Positions 16,059 to 23,428 of a DNA stretch of 64,000 nucleotides are shown in pieces. The DNA is from Apibacter adventoris. Lineage in GTDB: Bacteria > Bacteroidota > Bacteroidia > Flavobacteriales > Weeksellaceae. The translations under genes and the position numbers were made by a program. The stretch spans positions 1 to 64,000 of the forward strand of contig NZ_PSZM01000001.1 of assembly GCF_002964975.1 (NCBI RefSeq), read 5' to 3'. A model generated the notes under the pieces. The model made no database searches and was not told the DNA's origin. It saw only the letters and a program-made list of their open reading frames with translations. How positions within the stretch are numbered: position 1 is the stretch's first letter; each line of letters starts with the position of its first letter.

Positions 16059-16673
16059 CAGATTTGGGAGGTAGAGCTGGATATTTACGGAAAAGTAAAG
16101 GAAGATAAGTTTAACAACCGTTTTTCCATCCCTTTTCGATATCAGGGACAGTATGAAGATGAGGAAACTGGGCTGTATTATAACCGTTTTAGGTATTATT
16201 CTCCAGACAGTGGAACATATATAAGCCAGGATCCGATAAGGTTAAAGGGTGGAAATTATTTATATTCCTATGTACATAATGTAAATGATTGGATTGACCC
16301 TTTAGGATTAGCTAGAGGTCCAGTTTCAGGTGATTTTGCAGAAATGATTTCTATATCAGGATATCAAAAGCATCATATTATCGCAGATTCTTTGAGAGAT
16401 CATCCTTTACTACAAGAGCTGGGATATGATATAAACAATAGTAGAAATTTAGTCTATCTCCCTGAAAGTAGTAGTCTAGATCCTACAAGGACAGTACATA
16501 ATGGAAGTCATAGAAAATGGCATAGAGAAGAAGCATTAGAGGAATTGGATCGAATACATGCTTTAGATGCTGATCCAGAAATAAAGAAAATGCATGTAGA
16601 TGCATATACAGATGAAATGAGGGAAAAGTATCTTTCTAAAGATGCTAATGTGCAATTAAATAAACATCATTAA
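16059..16673 (+). CDS. Orphan module 7: Rhs-core remnant fused to an AHH-type HNH nuclease tip
   Basis: The frame is open after a TAA at 16056 and starts QIWEVELDIYGKVKEDK. It passes through the 174-bp repeat to NDWIDPLGL and enters the tip with no start codon until ATG 16344. The tip has GYQKHHIIADSLRDHPLLQ, GYDINNSRNLVYLPESS, TVHNGSHRKWHREEALEEL and a charged C-terminus. HHIIA, N.V.LP and H.GSH..WH are the hallmarks of the AHH nuclease family of polymorphic toxins. The tip appears intact; an internal start at 16344 could in principle give the free toxin domain. Its immunity candidate, with an Imm11/43-like look, follows 21 bases later. Confidence 0.83.
   Translation, partial: QIWEVELDIYGKVKEDKFNNRFSIPFRYQGQYEDEETGLYYNRFRYYSPDSGTYISQDPIRLKGGNYLYSYVHNVNDWIDPLGLARGPVSGDFAEMISISGYQKHHIIADSLRDHPLLQELGYDINNSRNLVYLPESSSLDPTRTVHNGSHRKWHREEALEELDRIHALDADPEIKKMHVDAYTDEMREKYLSKDANVQLNKHH
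16137..16310 (+). repeat. 174-bp perfect direct repeat, copy 2 (Rhs-core 3' end)
   Basis: This copy is identical to 15043-15216. The two copies are about 1.09 kb apart, so recombination between them would delete the module 6 toxin and immunity gene and join the upstream frame to the AHH tip. Confidence 0.9.
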
Positions 16674-16694
16674 ACCATAATAAGTAAAAATTAT

Positions 16695-17252
16695 ATGAAT
16701 TATTTTCTTAAAATAACAAGTAAACCTAATTTACCACTAAAATTTAGTTTAAAAAACACAATTAATGGTTCCTATTTAGCGATAGGTAAGTTTATAAATG
16801 AAAAAATAGATACTCCATTAATTTATGAAGATTCTGAAAATAGTGATTTATCAAAAGATGATATAATAAAATATGACGTTTTAGAAACAGTAGGAGGAGG
16901 TTTTTTAATTAGTGAAAAGTTAAAAGAATTAATAGAATCTTATTTTTCAAATGAAGTACAGATTTTTTCAACAATTATTACATATAAAAACACATCTTTG
17001 GAAAAATATTTTGCTATAAATATATTTAATAAATTAAAATGTTATGATTTAGAACGGTCAGAATTTACAATTCATCCAGTAGACCACTCTTATAAATTCA
17101 CTAAAATTATTTTAGATACTTCTCCATTAGAAGAATATGGATTAGTATATAACATTATTCGAAGTATATATGATAATAAAATTATTGTTTCTGATGAATT
17201 TAAAAATGTTATGACAAGTAATAATATTAACAGTATTAAATTCATTAGGTAA
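16695..17252 (+). CDS. Module 7 immunity candidate (Imm11/Imm43-like)
   Basis: The 185-residue protein has KYDVLETVGGGFLISEKLKE, then EVQIFSTIITYKN, YFAINIFNKLKCYDLERSEF and a C-terminal FRS-like segment (NIIRSIYDNKIIVSDEFKNV). This order resembles the DUF1629/Imm11 and Imm43 groups often paired with HNH-type tips. The match is from memory and tentative. No signal peptide is present. Confidence 0.65.
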   Translation: MNYFLKITSKPNLPLKFSLKNTINGSYLAIGKFINEKIDTPLIYEDSENSDLSKDDIIKYDVLETVGGGFLISEKLKELIESYFSNEVQIFSTIITYKNTSLEKYFAINIFNKLKCYDLERSEFTIHPVDHSYKFTKIILDTSPLEEYGLVYNIIRSIYDNKIIVSDEFKNVMTSNNINSIKFIR

Positions 17253-17287
17253 TAATGATAAATTATTTAAATTAAAAAAATATAATC

Positions 17288-17324
17288 AACTAAGAAAGAA
17301 AATGTACATTTTTTCTTAGTTTTT
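17288..17324 (+). terminator. Terminator after module 7
   Basis: AACTAAGAAA and TTTCTTAGTT form a 10-bp stem whose loop contains a further AAAATGTACATTTT palindrome, followed by TTTTT. It separates module 7 from module 8. Confidence 0.8.
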
Positions 17325-17340
17325 CATTCTAATAACAATC

Positions 17341-17907
17341 AGGACAGGGTTATATTATAATCGGTTTAGGTATTATTATGATTGTAATTCCGAAACATAT
17401 ATTAGTCAGGATCCTATTAATCTCTATGGTGATAGAACTTCCCTTTATACTTATACTAAAGATACAAATAAATGGTTAGATATATTTGGTCTTCATAAAG
17501 TAGGTATATTAAGTGATAAATTAGCTGAAATGGCTAGAGAGGTTCATAATTTGGCTAGAGATGAAAGAGCTCTTAGAAGTCAAACAGTAAGTATTGCTAA
17601 AGTAGAAAAAGATGGCGTATCTAGTTTATATGCTTCTGGGAGCGGAGCTAGCCTAAACCCTCGCCAAAGGGAGAAGTTGGAAGAGTTAGGAGTCCCTAAA
17701 GAAAATATATTTAGTGGCAAAAAATTTAAAGTATTTATTGATGGAGAAAGAGGAATTCAAACTAAATTAGCAAATCATGCAGAAAGAGTTATAGAACGAA
17801 ATATTCCCCTAGATTCAGAAATTAAAGAATTTGGAATTTCATGGAGTAGTAAACAGAAAAATGAAATGTGTCCTAATTGTAAAGAACATTTTGGACATTC
17901 ACATTAA
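17341..17907 (+). CDS. Orphan module 8: Rhs-core remnant fused to a YwqJ-like deaminase tip
   Basis: The seam is short and A+T-rich: [31 protein letters not shown], and DTNKWLDIFGL in place of DPxGL. The tip follows: VGILSDKLAEMAREVHNLA, DGVSSLYASGSGASLNPRQR, EKLEELGVPKENIF, NHAERVIERNIP and GISWSSKQKNEMCPNCKEHF. HAE together with C..C are the zinc-binding and catalytic residues of the cytidine-deaminase fold, and the arrangement fits YwqJ-type toxin deaminases, which modify nucleic-acid bases. All predicted catalytic residues are present. An ATG at 17530 lies inside the tip. Confidence 0.82.
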   Translation, partial: RTGLYYNRFRYYYDCNSETYISQDPINLYGDRTSLYTYTKDTNKWLDIFGLHKVGILSDKLAEMAREVHNLARDERALRSQTVSIAKVEKDGVSSLYASGSGASLNPRQREKLEELGVPKENIFSGKKFKVFIDGERGIQTKLANHAERVIERNIPLDSEIKEFGISWSSKQKNEMCPNCKEHFGHSH

Positions 17908-17924
17908 TTATTAAATTAAAGATT

Positions 17925-18512
17925 ATGGATCTTAAAAAATATTTTAAAATAATAGCACTAAAATATCAAAAAATATTAAAAGATAATTTACTATTTTGGA
18001 ATCTTTGGAATACCAATTATCTCTTTGAATTTTTAGATAATTATAAAGAGGAATATCCTGAATATTACAATATGTTTACAGAAATAAATACTATATGTTG
18101 GAAATTTAATGATTCTCATAAAATCAGTGTAAAAGAACTTTATATAACTCTAGATAAATATTATCCCTTTATTGATGATAATACTTTAGATGATTTAGAT
18201 GATTTTAATTTACCAGAAGTAGTAATTAAAGAATTAACATATTCTTTTAATACAATTTATGATGGAATTAAGAGTAATAAAAGATATGGAGACAAATCTA
18301 GTGATGCCTCTATAAATATTATTTCTGTCATATTAGAAAGTAATAAATTGGACTATGATGATACAAATATTCCTATTCTTAAAAACGAAATAGATGCACA
18401 AATTAAATTGATACAAGATCTCTCCAAACCTCAGGCATATACTTATAAGGATAGAAATATTTATAGGGATAAAGAAGCTATGGCTTCTATAAAGTTTAAT
18501 GAAAATTATTAA
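17925..18512 (+). CDS. Module 8 immunity candidate
   Basis: The 195-residue acidic protein lies 17 bases after the deaminase stop. It looks mainly helical (DLKKYFKIIALKYQKILKDN) and has a run of Asp (FIDDNTLDDLDDFNLPE). No signal peptide or named family is recognised. An acidic surface could mimic nucleic acid, but that is speculation. Confidence 0.62.
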   Translation: MDLKKYFKIIALKYQKILKDNLLFWNLWNTNYLFEFLDNYKEEYPEYYNMFTEINTICWKFNDSHKISVKELYITLDKYYPFIDDNTLDDLDDFNLPEVVIKELTYSFNTIYDGIKSNKRYGDKSSDASINIISVILESNKLDYDDTNIPILKNEIDAQIKLIQDLSKPQAYTYKDRNIYRDKEAMASIKFNENY

Positions 18513-18542
18513 GTAATATTTATAATTAGAGAATAATATTTT

Positions 18543-19159
18543 ATACCAATTTTATATCAGGGACAGTAAGAAGATGAAGAAACAGGGTTATACTATAATA
18601 GATTTAGGTATTATGATAGTAATTCTGGAACGTATATTTGTCAGGATCCGATAAAGTTAGCTGGAAATAATCAATGTCTATATGCATATGTTCCTAATAC
18701 TAATATTGAGATTGATGTATATGGTTTAGTTCATGGTTTAGAAACCTCAGTTACTAGAAATGGACAAACAATATTTTCAGAAACATATACTAGTGGTGGT
18801 ATGTTTACGGGAATGAAGCCTAATCAACAACAAGCATTACTTACTCATACTGAAAGAAAATTTTTAAATGATATTAATGATTTAGTAAATCTTGGAGATC
18901 ATTTAAAAATGGTAGGACAGCTTAATCCTTGTAAACCTGGATGTCAGCCTGCTCTGCTATAAGAGATTTTGTCGCTGATAAAGGTGTTACAACAGAATAT
19001 TTCGCATCTGATACTAAAATGCATTATATATGGGAAAAAACGGGCAATAATAAAGTATTACAAATTGAAACAGATATAACAACAGGTAAAGTTTCTGCTT
19101 ATGAATATGATACACAAGCAAGAAGAAGAAATTCTGTCAACTTAGATCATAAACATTAA
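18543..19159 (+). pseudogene. Orphan module 9: Rhs-core remnant and deaminase-like tip, broken by a stop and a frameshift
   Basis: The seam reads IPILYQGQ, a TAA at 18567, then [19 protein letters not shown] and IEIDVYGL. The tip continues ETYTSGGMFTGMKPNQQQ, LLTHTERKFLNDINDL, GQLNPCKPGC and then runs to a stop at 18960. One missing base near 18944 would restore the frame to SACSAIRDFVADKGVTTEYF through to DHKH at 19159. The HTE and PC..GC..C pattern indicates a deaminase-fold toxin, with the frameshift falling in its zinc-binding Cys cluster. Two separate lesions make this a dead toxin, while the immunity gene after it stays open. Confidence 0.72.
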
Positions 19160-19168
19160 GACTCAATT

Positions 19169-19600
19169 ATGAATCATATGGAATTTATAAATAATTTTCA
19201 AATAAAAAATAATCAATTGATAGGAGTTATGACTATTCCTAATCTATACGACTCTGTTGAGTTCTCATTCAATATAGAAAAAAAAGCAGCTGATATCTCA
19301 GATTTCAAAGAATTGATTAACAAGAGTAAAGATTTTATCATTCAATTAGATAAGAATAAAATAAGTAAGATAACTACTTTTGTCTCAGAAGAAATTACGG
19401 ATGCTGCTTATGAAGGTATTGATTATGAATATTCTAAGCAAGATATATATAAATTAAAGAATGATCTTAAAATTAAGAGGATAAATTTTTATAATGAAGA
19501 TATGATTATTTTTTTTGAATCAAATAAAATTTTTACAGAAATGAAAATTTCTTGTCAAATGGACTATGAGTTTAATATTGAAGATATAACAGTTGGTTGA
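19169..19600 (+). CDS. Module 9 immunity candidate
   Basis: The 143-residue protein begins MNHMEFINNFQIKNNQL and contains a helical DISDFKELINKSKDFI segment and a C-terminal beta-rich part (MIIFFESNKIFTEMKISCQM). It lies 9 bases after the broken deaminase tip. The layout resembles small DUF2004/DUF2262-type proteins, but I cannot assign it. It is intact despite the dead partner. Confidence 0.58.
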   Translation: MNHMEFINNFQIKNNQLIGVMTIPNLYDSVEFSFNIEKKAADISDFKELINKSKDFIIQLDKNKISKITTFVSEEITDAAYEGIDYEYSKQDIYKLKNDLKIKRINFYNEDMIIFFESNKIFTEMKISCQMDYEFNIEDITVG

Positions 19601-19609
19601 TTTTCCTGA

Positions 19610-20171
19610 CAGGTAGAACTAGATATTTATGAAAACAGAGCGTTAAAAAACGTTGAGAACGTTTTTAGCGAACGAGCCAGACTGTCGTGTTGGAAAAAAG
19701 AAGATAAGTTTAACAACCGTTTTTCTATCCCTTTTCGATATCTGGGACAATATGAAGATGAGGAATCGGGTTGTGTTACAACCGTTTTAGGTATTATTCA
19801 CCTGATAGTGGAACATATATAAGCCAGGATCCTATTGGGTTAAATGGTGGAATTTTAAATTTATATGGATTTCTGTAAAAGAAACTTATATACTACCAAC
19901 CAATAAAATACCAGGAAGTACTAAAGGAGATTCTTACGCAGATTTAACCTTTAAATCCCCTTATGGTCAAGTAGTCCATATTAATACAGTAGACAAAGGA
20001 TGTTATATGAACTCTGGTATGTCTCAAAGAGAATATATAAATGCCAAACGAATTCAAACAGATGCTCCTAATTCAATCGTAATTACAGTAAAAAAAGGAG
20101 ATGCTGTAAAATCAGGAGATTTAAGTGTTAGTGGTAAAAATATGCAAGCAGGAAAAATACATCATCATTAA
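19610..20171 (+). pseudogene. Orphan module 10: degenerate Rhs-core remnant and toxin-tip fragment
   Basis: The seam ([27 protein letters not shown]) is interrupted by a ~62-bp insertion at about 19631-19692, loses frame after DEESG, and has lost the codons up to the usual DPxGL: LNLYGF runs into TAA. A tip frame reads from about 19875: [60 protein letters not shown] and ends KNMQAGKIHHH. The family is not recognised. Insertion, deletion and frame loss make it the most decayed of the toxin modules. Confidence 0.65.
19631..19692 (+). repeat. Small inserted element with an internal inverted repeat
   Basis: Compared with module 7 (GATATTTACGGAAAAGTAAAGG) module 10 carries about 62 extra bases here. 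They contain an imperfect inverted repeat, CGTTAAAAAACGTT / AACGTTTTTAGCG around GAG (19641-19670), then GAACGAGCCAGACTGTCGTG. GAAAA occurs at both edges and could be a short target duplication. This looks like a non-coding repetitive element (REP or MITE type). Confidence 0.45.
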
Positions 20172-20183
20172 AAAATAATTATT

Positions 20184-20564
20184 ATGGGAAAAACACGAGA
20201 TTTTGTTTTTTTTTATGACAAGTAAAGATGAAGAATTATTTTGTCAAACTATTAGGGAATACAACTCAAATATTTTCTTTTTAGATACTTGTCCTTCCTC
20301 TGAATCTAATATAGAGAAAAGATTATTTATATCTGTTACGGATTCGTCAAGTCCTTTTTTTCAATAGTTAATTTAGATTTAATTACCAAAGAAGAGTTGA
20401 GTGTAAGTTATGAAAAGTATAGCGAATACTATCATTTTACCTAAGTTGGGAAAGGTCAAATGCAATTCTTACGTTCTAAACCTGATCCATTTCATCCTAA
20501 CAATTTAAGTGAAGACCGTCTTGCTGATTATTATGAGCCAGAAAATGAGCCAGAAAAAATATGA
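20184..20564 (+). pseudogene. Module 10 immunity pseudogene
   Basis: MGKTRDFVFF breaks in a run of nine T; the next frame gives MTSKDEELFCQTIREYNSN, FFLDTCPSSESNIEKRLF and VTDSSS, then breaks in a second T run. The following frame reads SIVNLDLITKEELSVSYEKY to HFT, a stop at about 20442, and then KGQMQFLRSKPDPFHPNNLS to EPENEPEKI. Two homopolymer frameshifts and one stop inactivate it. It lies where an immunity gene is expected; the family is not recognised. Confidence 0.6.
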
Positions 20565-20589
20565 AAAAATAAAATATATAATATTTTAA

Positions 20590-20721
20590 AAAAACTTGGT
20601 GGATAAGTTAGTTGCACTTCCTGATGCTTTACGAAAATACAATGGAAAAAATGGTTTTTTAACACAAAGTGCTGCAAAGTTTGTTGGTGAAGGAATTACA
20701 GATAATTTTTATAATTTTTAA
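20590..20721 (+). pseudogene. C-terminal fragment of an unidentified gene at the end of the array
   Basis: A short frame without a start encodes KLVALPDALRKYNGKNGFLT and SAAKFVGEGITDNFYNF before TAA. It looks like the tail of a further toxin tip or of a gene that once ended the array. Bases 20722-20976 hold nothing I can identify beyond A+T-rich spacer. Confidence 0.4.
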
Positions 20722-21007
20722 ATATAAAGATAAATGCTGGGTAAGGCTTAAATTTACAATTTTATAAAATAATAAATAACCTTTTAAAGGCATAACCATT
20801 ATTCTTTTATTTAATAGATCTGATGAGATTATTACAAAAAATATTTTCTATAATAGAATACTTAATTACTAAATAATTTAATAAATAATATAAATTCAAA
20901 TAAAAAAATTATTTAATTATTATTTATTTCAAATTCACCCGCTAAAATATTGAAACTTCAATAATTATTTTTTTTCTATATTTACAGCCAAAATAAAAAA
21001 GCAACTT

Positions 21008-21865
21008 ATGGGATGGTTTACTAGAAGTAAAAAAAATATTAATACTGACTATAGTGAAAAAATGGATGTTCCTAAAGGATTGTGGTATAAAACTCCTACA
21101 GGAAAAATTATAGAAACAGACCAATTAAAAGCTAATTATTATGTTAGTCCCGAAGATGGTTTTCATGTAAGAATTGGAAGTAAACAATATTACGAAATTT
21201 TATTTGATAACGGTAAATTCACTGAACTAGACGAAAAAGTTAGTAGTAAAGATCCTTTAAACTTTGCTGATACTAAACCTTATAAAACTAGAATAAAAGA
21301 AGCTAAAGCTAAAACAGGGCTAACTGATGCTATTAGAAATGCTGTTGGTAAAGTAAATGGTAAAACTATATATATTTCCTGTATGGATTTTAGTTTTATT
21401 GGAGGATCTATTGGATCTGTGGTAGGAGAAAAAATACGACGGGCCATAGATTATTGTTTAAAATATAAGCTTCCTTATGTAATTATTTGTCAATCTGGAG
21501 GTGCTAGAATGCAAGAAGCAGGAATATCACTTATGCAACTTGCTAAAATTGAGTCAAAACTAGCTCAATTAGGAGAAGCTGGGTTACCTTATATTTCTAT
21601 ATTAACTGATCCTTCATTTGGAGGAATAACAGCTTCTTTTGGCTCTACGGGTGATATTATTATTGCAGAACCTGGAGCATTAGTAGGCTTTGCTGGACCC
21701 CGTGTTATTAAAGAAACTATAGGAAAAGAACTCCCCGAAGGATTCCAATCTGCAGAGTTTCTATTAGAAAAAGGGTTTATTGACCTTATTGTAAACCGTA
21801 AAAACTTAAAAAACACATTGTCTGAAATCGTAGACTTATTGATCTATAAAAAAGCTAATAAATAA
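21008..21865 (+). CDS. accD: Acetyl-CoA carboxylase carboxyltransferase subunit beta
   Basis: AccD works with AccA to move the carboxyl group from carboxybiotin to acetyl-CoA, giving malonyl-CoA for fatty-acid synthesis. The 285-residue protein has the crotonase-type core: [40 protein letters not shown] and [20 protein letters not shown]. The N-terminus keeps the shape of the zinc ribbon ([19 protein letters not shown]) but has none of its four Cys; as I recall this is usual in flavobacterial AccD. A weak -7 box TATATTTA lies at 20977. This gene marks the return from the Rhs array to core chromosome. Confidence 0.95.
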   Translation: MGWFTRSKKNINTDYSEKMDVPKGLWYKTPTGKIIETDQLKANYYVSPEDGFHVRIGSKQYYEILFDNGKFTELDEKVSSKDPLNFADTKPYKTRIKEAKAKTGLTDAIRNAVGKVNGKTIYISCMDFSFIGGSIGSVVGEKIRRAIDYCLKYKLPYVIICQSGGARMQEAGISLMQLAKIESKLAQLGEAGLPYISILTDPSFGGITASFGSTGDIIIAEPGALVGFAGPRVIKETIGKELPEGFQSAEFLLEKGFIDLIVNRKNLKNTLSEIVDLLIYKKANK

Positions 21866-21914
21866 TCTTTAATTTTGTGCTTTTTCATAATTCATAAACC
21901 TAGTTAATTTTTAA

Positions 21915-23336
21915 ATGACTCTTAATTATATATGGATCGCCTTTATAATCTTATCTTTCTTGGTAGGACTATTAAAACTTATATTTTTAGGAGATACTAC
22001 TGTATTTAAACATATGGTAGACGGACTTTTTGATACTACGAAAGTAGCCGTAATGGAAATTGCTTTACCTTTAGCCGGTATGATGACTTTTTGGTTAGGA
22101 ATAATGAAAATAGGTGAAAATGCAGGAGCTATAAGGTTTTTATCCCGAATAGTCGGACCTTTTTTCAGTAAATTATTTCCATCTGTTCCCAAAGACCACC
22201 CGGCAATTGGCAATATGATGATGAATTTTAGTGCAAATTTATTAGGCTTGGATAATGCCGCTACTCCTTTAGGACTAAAGGCTATGGATAGTCTTCAATC
22301 TCTAAATACAAAAAAAAATACAGCTACCGATGCTCAGATTATGTTTTTAGTCCTTCATACTTCCGGACTTACCCTTATCCCTGCATCCATTATGCTCTAT
22401 CGATATTTAAATGGTGCACAAGATCCTACTGATATCTTTATACCTTGTATTGTAGGTACTTTTTGCACCACATTATTTGGGATTATAATTGTAGGGATTC
22501 GTCAAAAATTAAAACTTTTTAGTCCCAGTATTTTGCTAGGATTAGGCATAGCCATCCTATTTATTTTTGGACTATCTTTTTACATTAAAAATTCTGCAAA
22601 TTCGCATACTGAATTTGCTAAAGATTATATAAACACTCATATTACTCCAAAGACTAAAAAACCAGATAATATCAAGGTTGATGATTTTATAAAACTATAT
22701 CCTATTTCTTTTCAAAAAGAACTAAAGATAGACGAATCTTCTTTAACCCCTAGTATTATCTCTAAGGCTAATCAAGAATTTATTAATTTTGAACGTGGAA
22801 CCACTTCCCGTGTAATGAGTAATGTTTTATTATTACTTATCCCAACTGTATTTATATCGGGAGCATTCATAAAAAAAATTAATGTATTTGACAGTTTTAT
22901 TGACGGTGCCAAGGAAGGTTTTGGAGTTGCTGTAAAAATTATTCCCTATTTAGTAGCTATGCTTGCCGCAATTAGTTTATTAAGAAATAGTGGGATTATG
23001 GATTATATTCTTACAGGAATTTCTTCTATATTTAAGTTAACGCAAATTAATACTGATTTTATTCCTGCACTACCTACTGCCTTAATGAAGCCTTTAAGCG
23101 GAAGCGGAAGTCGAGCATTAATGATTGAAACGATGCAAACTTACGGAGCAGATTCTTTTGCAGGAAGGTTATCTTGTGTTTTTCAAGGAAGCGCAGATAC
23201 AACTTTTTATATTATCGCTTTATACTTTGGTAGTATAGGTATCAAAAGAATTAGATATTCTATTACTGCCGGCTTGCTTACAGAATTAATGGGAGTTATA
23301 GCTGCCATTTTTATTGCTTATTATTTCTTCGGATAA
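21915..23336 (+). CDS. Nucleoside recognition (gate) domain membrane protein, SpmA/SpmB-like fusion
   Basis: The 473-residue polytopic membrane protein has two gate-type halves. The first holds PLAGMMTFWLGIMKIGENAG and NMMMNFSANLLGLDNAATPL, matching SpmA. The second holds IDGAKEGFGVAVKIIPYLVA, PLSGSGSRALMIETMQTYGA and VFQGSADTTFYIIALYFGS, matching SpmB. Such fusions are common in Bacteroidota and, despite the sporulation-related name, occur in non-spore-formers. The transported substrate is unknown. A hydrophilic insert lies at about residues 230-290. It starts 49 bases after accD. Confidence 0.88.
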   Translation: MTLNYIWIAFIILSFLVGLLKLIFLGDTTVFKHMVDGLFDTTKVAVMEIALPLAGMMTFWLGIMKIGENAGAIRFLSRIVGPFFSKLFPSVPKDHPAIGNMMMNFSANLLGLDNAATPLGLKAMDSLQSLNTKKNTATDAQIMFLVLHTSGLTLIPASIMLYRYLNGAQDPTDIFIPCIVGTFCTTLFGIIIVGIRQKLKLFSPSILLGLGIAILFIFGLSFYIKNSANSHTEFAKDYINTHITPKTKKPDNIKVDDFIKLYPISFQKELKIDESSLTPSIISKANQEFINFERGTTSRVMSNVLLLLIPTVFISGAFIKKINVFDSFIDGAKEGFGVAVKIIPYLVAMLAAISLLRNSGIMDYILTGISSIFKLTQINTDFIPALPTALMKPLSGSGSRALMIETMQTYGADSFAGRLSCVFQGSADTTFYIIALYFGSIGIKRIRYSITAGLLTELMGVIAAIFIAYYFFG

Positions 23337-23386
23337 TATTATAGCAATTTTTCATTAAAATAACATTAAACATCTTTTAACCAAAA

Positions 23387-23402
23387 TATATTTGTATTTT
23401 TG
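23387..23402 (+). promoter_or_regulatory. Two overlapping-phase -7 boxes before the symporter gene
   Basis: TATATTTG (23387-23394) and TATTTTTG (23395-23402) stand head to tail, both matching TAnnTTTG, 27-34 bases before the symporter ATG at 23429. No clear -33 TTTG is seen. Confidence 0.4.
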
Positions 23403-23428
23403 ATATATTTAAAATAAAATATTTGTAT

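Larger units (their letters stand above)
8416..20721 (+). other. Array of ten orphan Rhs toxin-tip/immunity modules behind an intact rhs gene
   Basis: After the intact rhs and its immunity gene, the pattern rhs-core 3' remnant, unrelated toxin tip, immunity gene(s) repeats ten times on the plus strand: remnants begin at about 9244, 10254, 11153, 12503, 13897, 14869, 16059, 17341, 18543 and 19610. Each remnant carries part of the block [18 protein letters not shown]...DP, and most end DPxGL before unrelated sequence starts. None has a convincing ATG start or full shell, so the modules look silent unless recombined onto the intact rhs. Orphan tip modules are known for Rhs, CdiA and Maf systems; an array of ten behind a Bacteroidota T6SS Rhs is unusually large. 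No mobile-element genes are visible within it. Confidence 0.88.

Noticed and set aside
8416-20721. CRISPR array or integron as explanation for the repeated modules
   Set aside because: The repeats are long coding remnants of rhs with unique tips between them; there are no short regular repeats, no attC-like sites and no integrase gene nearby.
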